Origin: Marivita sp.
Lineage (GTDB): Bacteria; Pseudomonadota; Alphaproteobacteria; Rhodobacterales; Rhodobacteraceae
Reading direction: 5' to 3'
Length of the DNA: 51,392 nucleotides
Assembly (NCBI RefSeq): GCF_017643905.1
Contig: NZ_JAEPMO010000007.1
Coordinates: forward strand, 1-51,392
The notes beneath the pieces were generated by a model. The model made no database searches and was not told the origin of the DNA. It saw only the letters and a program-made list of their open reading frames with translations. Below are positions 33,492 to 42,687 of this stretch, piece by piece. Position 1 is the stretch's first letter, and every line of letters begins with the position of its first letter. The position numbers were made by a program, and so were the translations under genes.

Positions 33492-34502
33492 ATGAAATAC
33501 TTCAAGACCGCCGCACTTGCGGCGACCATCGCGTTTTCGGGCATTGCCGCACATGCGCAGAGCGAGGCCGGAAGCTATGTTTTGACCACGGCATCGACCG
33601 GTGGCACCTACTATCCGGTGGGCGTTGCGCTTTCGACGCTGGTAAAGGTCAAGCTTGAGCCGAGCCAGAAGATCGGCATGTCCGCGATCAGCTCGGCCGG
33701 GTCCGGTGAGAACATCCGCTTGCTGCGCGAAAATGAGGCGCAGTTCGGCATTCTGCAGGGTCTGTTCGGCTATTATGCGGCTACGGGCACAGGTCCGATC
33801 GCAGAGGTTGGACCGCAGGAAAACCTGCGCTCTGTTTCGATGCTGTGGCAGAACGTGGAGCACTTTGTTGTCTCGTCTGATGTGGCAGCAACCGGCACAC
33901 TGTCCGACATGGTCGCGCTGAAAGGCGAGGCGATGGCAATGGGTGCGCAGAACTCGGGTACCATCGGGTCAAACCGCACCATCCTGTCCGGCTTTGGCAT
34001 CGACATCGACACCGATTATGAACTGGTCTACGGCGGCTACGGCCCGTCCGCAGAAGCGCTCCAAAACGGTCAGGTCAAGGGCATCGGTGCCCCTGGCGGC
34101 GTACCGGTTGGTGCGATCAGCCAGTTGATGGCATCTGCAGGTGACAGCGTCACGCTGCTGAGCCTGACCGAAGAAGAAATGAAGATGGCGGATTCGGATC
34201 GTGGTCTCTGGACGCCCTACACCATTCCGGCTGGGTCCTATCCGGGTCAAGACACGGATGTGCAGACCGTTGCACAGCCAAACTTCCTGGCCACCAATGC
34301 GGATATCCCGGAAGAGCACGTCTATCAGATCACGAAGGCAATCTACGAGAACCTGCCCTTCCTGCAGGCCATCCACCCGGCAACAAAGGTGATGAGCATC
34401 GAAAGCGCGATTGCTGGTCTGCCGCTGCCGCTGCACCCCGGTGCGCTGCGTTATTATCAGGAAGTTGGCTTGGATATTCCCGAACGCCTGATCGCCAAGT
34501 GA
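33492..34502 (+). CDS. TAXI-family TRAP solute-binding protein, system 2
   Basis: A 336-residue periplasmic binding protein. The signal peptide is residues 1-22 or so (cleavage after AHA), followed by the TAXI motif TASTGGTYYPVGVAL, then NSGTIGSNRTIL and the C-terminal PLPLHPGALRYYQEVG. AAGGGGAGG lies upstream of ATG 33492. It is more typical of the family than the first system's protein. It sits between dctBD and its fused permease. A stem-loop follows its stop codon. Confidence 0.91.
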   Translation: MKYFKTAALAATIAFSGIAAHAQSEAGSYVLTTASTGGTYYPVGVALSTLVKVKLEPSQKIGMSAISSAGSGENIRLLRENEAQFGILQGLFGYYAATGTGPIAEVGPQENLRSVSMLWQNVEHFVVSSDVAATGTLSDMVALKGEAMAMGAQNSGTIGSNRTILSGFGIDIDTDYELVYGGYGPSAEALQNGQVKGIGAPGGVPVGAISQLMASAGDSVTLLSLTEEEMKMADSDRGLWTPYTIPAGSYPGQDTDVQTVAQPNFLATNADIPEEHVYQITKAIYENLPFLQAIHPATKVMSIESAIAGLPLPLHPGALRYYQEVGLDIPERLIAK

Positions 34503-34517
34503 ACCACACCAATTCGG

Positions 34518-34542
34518 CCAGCCCGTGCAAAGCGCGGGCTGG
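34518..34542 (+). other. Intercistronic stem-loop after TAXI binding protein 2
   Basis: CCAGCCCG (34518-34525) pairs with CGGGCTGG (34535-34542), and the stem can be extended inward by two pairs, one of them a wobble. TTCTCT follows, too weak for a full terminator. It resembles the hairpin in the same place of the first TAXI system. Confidence 0.65.
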
Positions 34543-34565
34543 TTCTCTGGCGTTTGGGTGGGACC

Positions 34566-36683
34566 ATGTCAAAAACTGAAGAAGACGAGGACGGAGGTCG
34601 ACTCCGTTCATTCAACGGGCTTGCGGACAGGACGATTTCGATCATCTGTTTCTTGATCGCGGTTGGCCATATCTATGTAGCGTTTGATCCGGTACTGTCC
34701 GAACTGCAACGCAATGCGTTTCACTTTGCCGGGTTCGCGTTATTGGCGGCGCTGCTCTATCCAATGTGGCGCGGATCGTCCGGCAAAGCGGCCCCCGTGG
34801 GACTGGATTTCGCGCTGGGGATTGCCGTCGCGGTCTCTGCGGTCTGGCTCGCGCAGGCGGAAACCGCGATCTATGACCGGGGCGTCAAGTTCTCGACCAT
34901 GGATTGGGTTGCCGCAACCGTCGCAATCGTCGGGGCAATTGAACTGACGCGCCGCGTTGCCGGAATCATCATTCCGATTCTCATCATTCTGTCGCTCACC
35001 TACGTGGCCTATTGGGGTCGCTTCGTCGGTGGAGTGTTCTCCTTCCCCGGGCTAAGTCCCGAAACCGTTGCCTTCAGGTCGATTTACGGCGATGATGCAA
35101 TGTTCGGCACCATCGCGCGGATCTCATCGACCTATGTTTTCCTGTTTATCATCTTTGGTGCATTCCTGCTGCGCTCGGGTGCGGGCGAATTCGTGATCAA
35201 TATGGCCCGCGCCGTGGCGGGCAAACTGGTGGGTGGACCGGGCATCGTGGCTGTGATCGCGTCTGGCCTGACAGGCACGATTTCCGGGTCAGCGGTGGCC
35301 AATACGGCCTCAACAGGTGTGATCACCATTCCGCTGATGAAACGCGCAGGGTTTCAGCCGAAATTCGCAGGCGGTGTCGAAGCGGCAGCCTCAACGGGTG
35401 GTCAGCTGATGCCCCCGATCATGGGTGCCGGAGCCTTCGTGATGGCCAGCTTTACCCAGATTCCCTACGAGAAGATCGTTGCAGTCGCAGCCTTGCCAGC
35501 GCTGCTTTACTTTCTGTCGGTCGGGTTCTTTGTCCGGATCGAAGCCCGCCGCAACAACCTTCAACCGTTGCCCGATGAAGGCCAGACCCTTGGGTCCGCT
35601 TTCAAGGAAGGGGGCGCGAGTTTTATCATTCCGATTTGTACTCTGATTGGTCTGCTGGTTGCTGGCTTCACCCCCACCTATGCTGCGGTCTTTGGTATCC
35701 TCGCCGTGATCGCATCAAGCTGGCTCACGAAGAACCGGATGGGCCCGAAGGCTGTCTTTGAAGCTTTCGTGATGGGGTCGAAAGGCATGGTTCTGACGGC
35801 GGTTCTGCTGTGTTCGGTCGGCCTTGTCGTTAACGTCATCGCAACCGCGGGGATCGGCAACACGTTCAGCCTGATGATCACCAGCTGGGCGGGTGGCAAC
35901 ATCATGGTCGCCTTGATCCTGATTGCGCTGGCCAGCCTGGTACTTGGCATGGGTCTGCCAGTGACCGCCGCGTATATCGTCCTTGCGACATTGTCGGCCC
36001 CGGCTCTGTCGGGAATGATCAGCGACCAGTTCGTGATCACGCAGCTTGCTGCTGGAACCCTGCCTGAGGCTGCGAAGGCCGTGCTGATGTTCGGTGTGCC
36101 GGATCAGATCGAACTGTTGAGTCGGGAGCTGACGCATGCCGAAGCTGCCGGATTGATCCGATCGCTGCCGCTGGAAATCGCGGCACCTGTGCGGGATCTT
36201 GTGGTGCCTCCTGCCGTTGCGACCAGCGCGCTCTTGTCGGCCCATATGATCATCTTCTGGCTCTCGCAGGATAGCAATGTCACGCCCCCCGTGGCCCTGG
36301 CGGCGTTCACCGCTGCGGCGATTGCCAAAGCGCCCGCAATGGCCACGGGTGTCGCCAGCTGGAAACTGGCCAAGGGCCTGTACATCATCCCGGTGCTTTT
36401 TGCCTACACGCCGTTCCTGTCGGGCAACTGGCCTGAGATGATCCAGGTGTTCTGTTTCGGTGCGATCGGAGTGTATGCACTTGCCGGGGCATTGCAGGGA
36501 TGTATGGAAAAGCCGCTTGGCTGGATCATGCGGGCGCTTTGCTTGGCGGCAGGTCTTGCTGCCCTGTGGCCAGACGCGTTGATCCTCAACATTGCAGGTG
36601 CAATCGCAACTGTCGGTCTCTTGGTGGCCAATATCCGCTTCGGAAAAACCCCACCGATGACAGCCGTGCCTGAATCGGCCTAA
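34566..36683 (+). CDS. TRAP transporter fused permease (TAXI type), system 2
   Basis: A 705-residue fused DctQ-DctM permease with many helices. The motifs GLTGTISGSAVANTASTG, STGGQLMPPIMGAGAFVMA and LGMGLPVTAAYIVL correspond to those in system 1. A large-subunit loop near residues 490-545 (DQFVITQLAAGTLPEAAK to EIAAPVRDLVVPP) is an insertion relative to system 1. ATG 34566 is preferred to GTG 34554 because the short acidic N terminus MSKTEEDEDGG follows it. It works with the preceding binding protein, probably under DctBD control. The substrate is not determined. Confidence 0.9.
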   Translation: MSKTEEDEDGGRLRSFNGLADRTISIICFLIAVGHIYVAFDPVLSELQRNAFHFAGFALLAALLYPMWRGSSGKAAPVGLDFALGIAVAVSAVWLAQAETAIYDRGVKFSTMDWVAATVAIVGAIELTRRVAGIIIPILIILSLTYVAYWGRFVGGVFSFPGLSPETVAFRSIYGDDAMFGTIARISSTYVFLFIIFGAFLLRSGAGEFVINMARAVAGKLVGGPGIVAVIASGLTGTISGSAVANTASTGVITIPLMKRAGFQPKFAGGVEAAASTGGQLMPPIMGAGAFVMASFTQIPYEKIVAVAALPALLYFLSVGFFVRIEARRNNLQPLPDEGQTLGSAFKEGGASFIIPICTLIGLLVAGFTPTYAAVFGILAVIASSWLTKNRMGPKAVFEAFVMGSKGMVLTAVLLCSVGLVVNVIATAGIGNTFSLMITSWAGGNIMVALILIALASLVLGMGLPVTAAYIVLATLSAPALSGMISDQFVITQLAAGTLPEAAKAVLMFGVPDQIELLSRELTHAEAAGLIRSLPLEIAAPVRDLVVPPAVATSALLSAHMIIFWLSQDSNVTPPVALAAFTAAAIAKAPAMATGVASWKLAKGLYIIPVLFAYTPFLSGNWPEMIQVFCFGAIGVYALAGALQGCMEKPLGWIMRALCLAAGLAALWPDALILNIAGAIATVGLLVANIRFGKTPPMTAVPESA

Positions 36684-36710
36684 GCCACTAAAGCCGCGTT
36701 TCGGGTCCGA

Positions 36711-37484
36711 TTACGAATAGGCGCAATCGGGCCCGCGATCCAAAGGTGTGTCGATGGTGATTTCTGTGGGAATCCAGTCGAAAATTGCCAGCGCCTGTCC
36801 GCTGTCGAACCCGACATAAAGCGTTCCGGTCTCTGGTTGGAGCGCAACTCCCTCCGCATCGAACCCGTATTGCGACAAGGGCGTGACGGACAGAACGCGC
36901 CCATCGGGAGCCAGTTCGAAAAGGCTGTTCAATCCCTCGTTGTCGTCGACGACCAGAATGTTGCCCGAATAGGGATCGCGCGTGACGCCCTGAGGTTCGG
37001 TCATCGGCGGGTCAAATCTATCTCCGAACAGTTCCATCAGAACGGTGCCGTCGGGTGCAATCCGCAACAGCCGTGATGGATCGTCTTCCACTACGAGAAA
37101 ACTTCCGTCGGCGTCGCGGTGCAGACCTTCGGTATCGTACAGAGTATCACTCAGGCGAAACGGCGCATCTATTGCGCGACCGTCACAGTCGATGCGGCGA
37201 AACTCGCCCCAGCCGTTGGCGATAAGAAGCCCCTCCTCTTCAACCGTCAGGCTACGCACCGAGCGCATGCCCGTGTCAAACCGACGAAGCTCTTTGCCGA
37301 AGGTCGACAGAAGAACAACCTCGTTGCTTTCATTGGCGACCCATATCCCGCAGACGAGGGCGTCATAGGCGATGCTGACGGCTCTGAAATCAGAAATGGT
37401 TTCCCGGTGGTAGATCTCCGCCTCCGCCATGGTTGCCGATACCACCGCAACCGCCAGTCCGACACCGCTCAGTCTCTTTCGCAT
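36711..37484 (-). CDS. Exported beta-propeller-like protein
   Basis: A 257-residue protein with a signal peptide (MRKRLSGVGLAVAVVSATMAEA, given here in halves: MRKRLSGVGLAV then AVVSATMAEA). It is followed by repeated strands ending in aspartate turns (LLRIAPDGTVLMEL, NILVVDDNEGLNSLFELAPDGRV, ETGTLYVGFDSG), as in SdiA-regulated/YjiK or NHL-type propellers. The start at 37484 has GGAGGG upstream. An open frame continues to 38330 but is the shadow of the flavoprotein gene. It converges with the TRAP permease and is divergent from the flavoprotein. Function unknown; probably a periplasmic binding or scaffold protein. Confidence 0.75.
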   Translation of the reverse strand: MRKRLSGVGLAVAVVSATMAEAEIYHRETISDFRAVSIAYDALVCGIWVANESNEVVLLSTFGKELRRFDTGMRSVRSLTVEEEGLLIANGWGEFRRIDCDGRAIDAPFRLSDTLYDTEGLHRDADGSFLVVEDDPSRLLRIAPDGTVLMELFGDRFDPPMTEPQGVTRDPYSGNILVVDDNEGLNSLFELAPDGRVLSVTPLSQYGFDAEGVALQPETGTLYVGFDSGQALAIFDWIPTEITIDTPLDRGPDCAYS

Positions 37485-37646
37485 CGCAACGCCCTCCATA
37501 CGCCTCAAGCTGTCTCGCGGAGGCGTGAATTCAAGGCGTTTTTGTGGTGCGACCTGCCACGGTGCATCCTCTGGAATACACCGTTCTTCCGTGCCATCCT
37601 GCCATAACGCCGTTTGACTCCCGCCGGCGCAAACAGGATGTCCTCT

Positions 37647-38888
37647 ATGGCCAAACATGTCATTGTGATCGGTGCCGGTATTGTCGGTGTGTCGACCGCC
37701 ATCTGGCTGCGACGGTTTGGACAGGACGTGACGATTGTCGACCGTGATGGACCGGGGCAGGGCACATCGTTCGGCAATGCGGGCTTGTTGGCAGCGGGTT
37801 CGATGGTGCCGGTGACGACACCGGGCCTGATCACGAAGGCACCGAAAATGGTGCTGGATCCCGGGTCGCCCCTGTTTCTGCGCTGGTCGTACCTGCCACG
37901 CCTCGCGCCTTGGCTGGTCCGCTATCTCAAACACGCGAATGACCGGGATGCGCGGCGTATCGCATCTGACCTTGCCGACCTGACCACCGATACAGTGGAC
38001 CAGCATTTCGCCCTGACCGAAGGTCTGGCGGCCCGTGCGTTTCTTTGCAAGAGCGACTACGTCTATGCCTATGGTACGCGCGCGGACTTCGAGAAAGACC
38101 AATACGCTTGGGCCTTGCGCCGGGAACATGGGTTCATTCCCACCCTGATCGAAGGCGCAGCCGTTCAGGAGTTCGAGCCAAGTTTCGGACCCTCGATCAA
38201 ATGCCTTGCCGTTGTCAAGGATCATGGGTTCGTCACAAATCCCGGTGGATATGTTGCAGCACTTGCACGGGAATTCGAACAGATGGGTGGTCGCGTCGTC
38301 AAAGCCACTGTCGAAGACATCGAAACCCAAGAGAATGCGGCCCCGCGCCTGATCACATCCCTAGGATCGATGGAGGCCGACGGCATCGTGATCGCCTCTG
38401 GCGCGTGGTCCAAATCCTTGACGGCGCGGCTTGGTCTCAAGATCCCGCTGGAAAGTGAACGAGGCTACCACATTGTCATGACCAACCCGTCCGGCGCACC
38501 GCGCCAGCCCTGCATGATCACGTCCGGAAAATTTGTTGCAACACCGATGCATATGGGATTGCGCTGTGCTGGGATCGTTGAACTGGGTGGGCTGGAAGCG
38601 GGCCCGTCTGAGGCACCATTCGCCTTGCTTCGGCGCAAGATTGCAGAGGCCTTTCCGAACCTCGTATTCGACCGTGAAGAGACGTGGATGGGTCATAGGC
38701 CTGCGACGACGGACAGTCTGCCGCTGATTGGCGAGGTCAGGAACACCGGAGTCTTTACCGCCTTCGGACACCAGCATATCGGCCTGACCGCCGGTCCAAA
38801 AACCGGGCGGCTTGTGGCAGGTCTGATCGCGGACCAGCCCAGCAACCGGAATCTTACACCCTTTTCCCCGCATCGCTTCGGTCATTGA
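37647..38888 (+). CDS. FAD-dependent D-amino-acid dehydrogenase-like oxidoreductase
   Basis: A 413-residue flavoprotein of the DAO family. The N-terminal Rossmann motif is VIGAGIVGVSTAIWL, with the acid at the end of strand 2 in TIVDRD. FGNAGLLAAGSMVPVTTPG is typical of DadA-like enzymes. The C-terminal half has RGYHIVM and the FAD-closing segment GHRPATTDSLPLIG with FGHQHIGLTAGP. It oxidises an amine or D-amino acid and passes electrons to the chain, judging by the family. ATG 37647 has AGGA 8 bases upstream; ATG 37638 is an alternative. It is monocistronic and unrelated to the flagellar genes that follow. Confidence 0.88.
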   Translation: MAKHVIVIGAGIVGVSTAIWLRRFGQDVTIVDRDGPGQGTSFGNAGLLAAGSMVPVTTPGLITKAPKMVLDPGSPLFLRWSYLPRLAPWLVRYLKHANDRDARRIASDLADLTTDTVDQHFALTEGLAARAFLCKSDYVYAYGTRADFEKDQYAWALRREHGFIPTLIEGAAVQEFEPSFGPSIKCLAVVKDHGFVTNPGGYVAALAREFEQMGGRVVKATVEDIETQENAAPRLITSLGSMEADGIVIASGAWSKSLTARLGLKIPLESERGYHIVMTNPSGAPRQPCMITSGKFVATPMHMGLRCAGIVELGGLEAGPSEAPFALLRRKIAEAFPNLVFDREETWMGHRPATTDSLPLIGEVRNTGVFTAFGHQHIGLTAGPKTGRLVAGLIADQPSNRNLTPFSPHRFGH

Positions 38889-38922
38889 CTACGGAACTTG
38901 GAAACACCTCGATTTTTAGGCG

Positions 38923-38937
38923 TTAAGCAGAGGTTTA
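38923..38937 (+). promoter_or_regulatory. Candidate CtrA box ahead of motB
   Basis: TTAA-N7-TTTA (38923-38937), followed by C, differs by one base from the alphaproteobacterial CtrA site TTAA-N7-TTAA. It lies 45 bases before motB. CtrA controls flagellar genes in this order of bacteria. Confidence 0.5.
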
Positions 38938-38969
38938 CACCCACCTGTTACACCCCGTCTTGGGTGTAA
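38935..38969 (+). repeat. Two TTACACCC repeats and one inverted copy before motB
   Basis: TTACACCC occurs at 38935-38942 and 38948-38955, and its complement GGGTGTAA at 38962-38969. The last two can form an 8-pair hairpin with a 6-base loop whose end touches the AAGGAG ribosome-binding site of motB. It could be a protein-binding array or a translational control structure. Confidence 0.55.
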
Positions 38970-38981
38970 GGAGAGTAGGGT

Positions 38982-39794
38982 ATGGCGACCGACAGAAATG
39001 TCGCGCCAGTCATCATCAAACGTAAGAAAATAATCGTCGCTGGCGGGCATCATGGGGGTGCCTGGAAAGTCGCTTATGCCGACTTTGTCACCGCGATGAT
39101 GGCCTTTTTCATGTTGATGTGGCTGTTGAATGCGACAACAGAAAAACAGCGCAAGGGGATCGCGGACTATTTCAGTCCGACCGCCCCCATCAGCCGATTG
39201 TCCAGTGGATCGGACGGTCTGTTCATGGGAGACAGCGTGTTTGCAGCGGATGTCTTGCCCCGCATGGGTGTGGGCGCGAATGCCTTGCAGCAAACGGACA
39301 GTAACGGCTCGGATTCCGCAGAAAAGACAGCTCAGGAAACGTCCTTCAAGGAGGTTCAGGACGTTCTTTTGGGTCTCGGTGGCGAAAGCATGCTGGAAGA
39401 CAAATGGTTGCGCCATGTCGTCACGCGCATCACCGACGAAGGACTTGTCCTCGAATTTTTCGATGCTGAAGACGACCCGCTGTTCGTCAATGGCACGGAA
39501 CCGACGGTGCTGACACAGTCAATTGCCTATGCTGTGCGCGAGGCCAGCAAGATGCTGAGCAACGAGATCGCCATCGAAGGTCACGTTGCGAAGGTGCCGG
39601 TTGTTCGCATCGAAGACCCGACATGGGATTTGTCCTCGGACCGCGCCTTTGCTTTTTCTGAACTACTGACCGGTTTCGGGCTTGACCCTGAAAGGGTGCG
39701 CAGACTGACGGCCTATGGGGATCGCGAACCAGTGGTCAAGAACCTGATGTCCGCACGCAATAACAGGATCGAGCTGATCTTCCTGAGATACTGA
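38982..39794 (+). CDS. motB: Flagellar stator protein MotB
   Basis: A 270-residue stator subunit. The N-terminal cytoplasmic IIKRKKIIVAGGHHGGAWKVAYADF leads into one helix (FVTAMMAFFMLMWLLN) with the proton-accepting Asp in YADF just before it. The C-terminal OmpA-like domain binds peptidoglycan (IAIEGHVAK, then LTAYGDREPV and ARNNRIELIF). AAGGAGAG precedes ATG. It is separated from its partner motA by four structural flagellar genes, an order known from Rhodobacteraceae. Confidence 0.93.
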   Translation: MATDRNVAPVIIKRKKIIVAGGHHGGAWKVAYADFVTAMMAFFMLMWLLNATTEKQRKGIADYFSPTAPISRLSSGSDGLFMGDSVFAADVLPRMGVGANALQQTDSNGSDSAEKTAQETSFKEVQDVLLGLGGESMLEDKWLRHVVTRITDEGLVLEFFDAEDDPLFVNGTEPTVLTQSIAYAVREASKMLSNEIAIEGHVAKVPVVRIEDPTWDLSSDRAFAFSELLTGFGLDPERVRRLTAYGDREPVVKNLMSARNNRIELIFLRY

Positions 39795-39828
39795 GAGCGG
39801 CGCTGGAAATTAGGTCAACTTTTATCCG

Positions 39829-39843
39829 TTAGGTCCCCGTTAA
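39829..39843 (+). promoter_or_regulatory. Candidate CtrA box ahead of flgE
   Basis: TTAG-N7-TTAA (39829-39843), followed by AC, is one base from the CtrA consensus. It lies 56 bases upstream of flgE, in the 105-base gap after motB. A similar box precedes motB. Confidence 0.45.
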
Positions 39844-39899
39844 ACCCCACGCCTTACTGCTGTGATGAACCCAAGTCATCGCACCAGAAAGGCGTTTCC

Positions 39900-41201
39900 A
39901 TGTCGATTTCCTCCTCACTCAGCGCAGGCGTTGTCGGCCTCGCGTCGCACGCAACCCGTCTGGCCACCATTTCTGACAACATCGCCAATTCTCAGACCCC
40001 CGGTTACAAACGGGTGGAGGCGAATTTTCACTCAATGGTCGTGACATCGGGTGGCGGAACCTACACGGCAGGTGGGGTGCGCACAACGACCCAGCGCTAT
40101 ATCGATCAGGACAGCGCGATCACCACGACCTCGAATTCGACCGATCTTGCGGTCAGCGGGCGCGGTTTCCTGCCGGTCGCCCAAGCGACTGAGGTGCTGT
40201 CGGGCTCGGAAACGCCGCAGATGTTCCTGACCACGACCGGGTCTTTCCGGACCGATGCAAATGGGTATCTGCGCACCGCCTCTGGGCAGATCCTGTTGGG
40301 GTGGCCCGCCAACCTTGACGGAACCATTCCAAACTATCCCCGCGCCACCAGCGAAGCGCTTGAACCCGTGCGCATCAACGTCAACCAGTTCAGTGGCGAA
40401 CCGACCACGCGTATCGAATTGGGGATCAACCTGCCCGCAACCGAAACCGAAGCTGGGGCGCTGGGTGACCCGCTGACCCAGTCGATCGAATACTACGACA
40501 ATCTTGGTCGCGCCGAGACTTTGGAATTCACCTTCACACCGGTTGTTCCCACCGCGGGCACATCGAACCAGTGGAGTCTTGAAATCGTTGACGGCGCAGA
40601 TCCGGCAACCGTCATCGGCCAATACGATCTGGAATTCGATGATGCCCGCACCCTTGGGGGGACGCTGCTGAGCGTCGGGGACGTGACTGGGGGTCCCTAC
40701 GATGCCGCGACAGGTATTCTGACGATCACAGCGCCAAGCGGCCCGATCGACATCAATATTGGCCGCCTCGGACTGAACGAAGGGCTTTCCCAACTCTCCG
40801 ATATCTTTGCGCCGTTCAATATCAGCCGCGATGGCGCTCCTGTCGGCAAGGTGACGTCGGTCGAAGTGGATGAAACCGGGCTTGTGAACGCCTTCTACGA
40901 CACGGGCACCACCCGGACACTCTATCAGGTGCCTTTGGTCGATATCCCGAACCCCAACGGAATGGCCGCCGCAGGCAGCCAGCTTTACATGCCGACACCA
41001 GAAAGCGGCAGTTTCTTCCTTTGGGACGCGGGTAACGGATCAACCGGCGATATCCTGTCCTTCGCTCTCGAGGAATCCGCGACCGATATCGCCAATGAAC
41101 TGACTGAATTGATCAGAACCCAGCGGGCCTATTCCTCGAACGCCAAGGTGATTCAGACCGTGGACGAGATGCTGCAGGAAGCGACCAACATCAAACGCTG
41201 A
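39900..41201 (+). CDS. flgE: Flagellar hook protein FlgE
   Basis: A 433-residue hook subunit. The N terminus carries the rod/hook motif LATISDNIANSQTPGYKRVEANF, and the C terminus ends in RAYSSNAKVIQTVDEMLQEAT, which together form the coiled-coil D0 domain. The middle has FlgE blocks such as GRGFLPVA and TGSFRTDANGYLRTASGQ. AAAGG lies upstream of ATG 39900. It polymerises into the hook linking basal body and filament. It is followed 26 bases later by flgK. Confidence 0.93.
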   Translation: MSISSSLSAGVVGLASHATRLATISDNIANSQTPGYKRVEANFHSMVVTSGGGTYTAGGVRTTTQRYIDQDSAITTTSNSTDLAVSGRGFLPVAQATEVLSGSETPQMFLTTTGSFRTDANGYLRTASGQILLGWPANLDGTIPNYPRATSEALEPVRINVNQFSGEPTTRIELGINLPATETEAGALGDPLTQSIEYYDNLGRAETLEFTFTPVVPTAGTSNQWSLEIVDGADPATVIGQYDLEFDDARTLGGTLLSVGDVTGGPYDAATGILTITAPSGPIDINIGRLGLNEGLSQLSDIFAPFNISRDGAPVGKVTSVEVDETGLVNAFYDTGTTRTLYQVPLVDIPNPNGMAAAGSQLYMPTPESGSFFLWDAGNGSTGDILSFALEESATDIANELTELIRTQRAYSSNAKVIQTVDEMLQEATNIKR

Positions 41202-41227
41202 TTCCATGAAGCCGTAAGGATATTTCC

Positions 41228-42676
41228 ATGAGCCTTTCCGGAGCCCTGTCCAACGCCATGAGTGGTCTTGTCGCCAACGCGCGCGGCACAACCGTCATTT
41301 CTTCGAACATCGCCAATGCCTTGAACGAAAACTATGGCAGGCGGGACATATCACTGTCCACCAATGCGACGCAAACGTCCGGCGGAGTGATCGTGGCCAA
41401 TGTGACCCGCCATGCCGATCCGATATTGGCCTATCAGAAACGGCTTGCGTTGGCAGACCATTCCGCCGCGAGCGCACAGTCTGATTTCCAAGCCACTCTC
41501 GAACAACTGATCGGCAGCGTCGACACAATCGGGTCTGTCGCAGAAAAACTGACGCGATTTGAAACGGCGCTTTTGTCTTCTGCGTCGGACCCGTCCTCGG
41601 AAACGCGTTTGCGCAACATTTCGGTCGCCTCGGAGGCATTTGCAGGTGGGTTGCGGGACACCAGCGCCGGGATTGACGCGTTACGCAGCCGCGCCGACGC
41701 GGAACTCGCGAACACCGTCGATCGTCTCAACAGTGGACTGCTCCAACTAGAGCAACTGAACGCACAGATCATGACTGCGAGGCATCTCGGCCAGAACGCA
41801 CATGGTCTGATGGATCGCCGCGATGCCACGCTCGACGTGCTTGCGGAATTTGTCCCGCTTCATGTCGTCGAACGCGATAGCGGGAAAATTGCGGTGTTCA
41901 CGGCGCAGGGGCGAACGCTACTGGACGAGCGGGCCGTCACAATCGGCTTTGCGCCAACGTCCACCATCCTTCCACACATGACCGTCGAAAATGGCCTTCT
42001 GTCAGGGATGACCATCAACGGTAAGCCTGTCGGTATTCCCGGAAATGGGATGATGAACGGCGGATCGCTTGAGGCGCAATTCAACCTCCGGGATGTCAGC
42101 GCGCCGCAGATGCAGAAACGCCTCGACGCGATAGCAAGGGATGCCATTGAACGGTTCGGCCCGGGTGGGCCGGACACGACCCTCGGCGTCACTGACCCCG
42201 GAATCTTCACCGATAACGGTCTCAATTTCGACGTGGCGAACGAGACCGGACTGGCCGGGCGCATCACATTGAACGCCGCTCTTTGGGTGGGTTCTTCCGA
42301 ACCCTGGCGATGGCGCGATGGCTTGAATGCTACCGCTCAAGGCGATGTCGGTCAAAGTGACCTGCTGTTAAGAATGAAGGCACAACTGAACCTCGCCGCT
42401 GTCCCCGGCTCCACCGTGCTGGGCTCTGCGCCGCGCAGTCTTGTCGATCATCTGCAGGAGCTTTCGAATACGGTAGCCGCTCAGCGCGTCGGATCGGAAG
42501 AGGCACGTGTGGCAACGTTCTCCCGACTGACCGAACTCCGCGACGCCGCCGCATCGGACGGGGTCAATACGGATCAGGAACTGCAAAAGCTGATCGAGCT
42601 TGAAAAATCCTATGCCGCCAATGCGCGTGTCGTCCAGGTCGTGGACGACATGCTTTCAGAACTTCTCCGAATTTGA
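41228..42676 (+). CDS. flgK: Flagellar hook-filament junction protein FlgK
   Basis: A 482-residue hook-associated protein 1. N-terminal motif SGLVANARGTTVISSNIANALNENYGRRD, a helical region with LEQLNAQIMTARHLGQNAHGLMDRRDATLD, and a C-terminal LIELEKSYAANARVVQVVDDML coil. GTAAGGA precedes ATG 41228. It is shorter than enterobacterial FlgK (about 547 residues), with a reduced surface domain, as usual in this group. Confidence 0.93.
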   Translation: MSLSGALSNAMSGLVANARGTTVISSNIANALNENYGRRDISLSTNATQTSGGVIVANVTRHADPILAYQKRLALADHSAASAQSDFQATLEQLIGSVDTIGSVAEKLTRFETALLSSASDPSSETRLRNISVASEAFAGGLRDTSAGIDALRSRADAELANTVDRLNSGLLQLEQLNAQIMTARHLGQNAHGLMDRRDATLDVLAEFVPLHVVERDSGKIAVFTAQGRTLLDERAVTIGFAPTSTILPHMTVENGLLSGMTINGKPVGIPGNGMMNGGSLEAQFNLRDVSAPQMQKRLDAIARDAIERFGPGGPDTTLGVTDPGIFTDNGLNFDVANETGLAGRITLNAALWVGSSEPWRWRDGLNATAQGDVGQSDLLLRMKAQLNLAAVPGSTVLGSAPRSLVDHLQELSNTVAAQRVGSEEARVATFSRLTELRDAAASDGVNTDQELQKLIELEKSYAANARVVQVVDDMLSELLRI

Positions 42677-42687
42677 AGGAACACATC

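Noticed and set aside
36711-38330. 539-residue minus-strand frame treated as one protein
   Set aside because: Only the part from 37484 down has a signal peptide and ribosome-binding site; the upstream part lies antisense to the flavoprotein gene and has no protein-like pattern.
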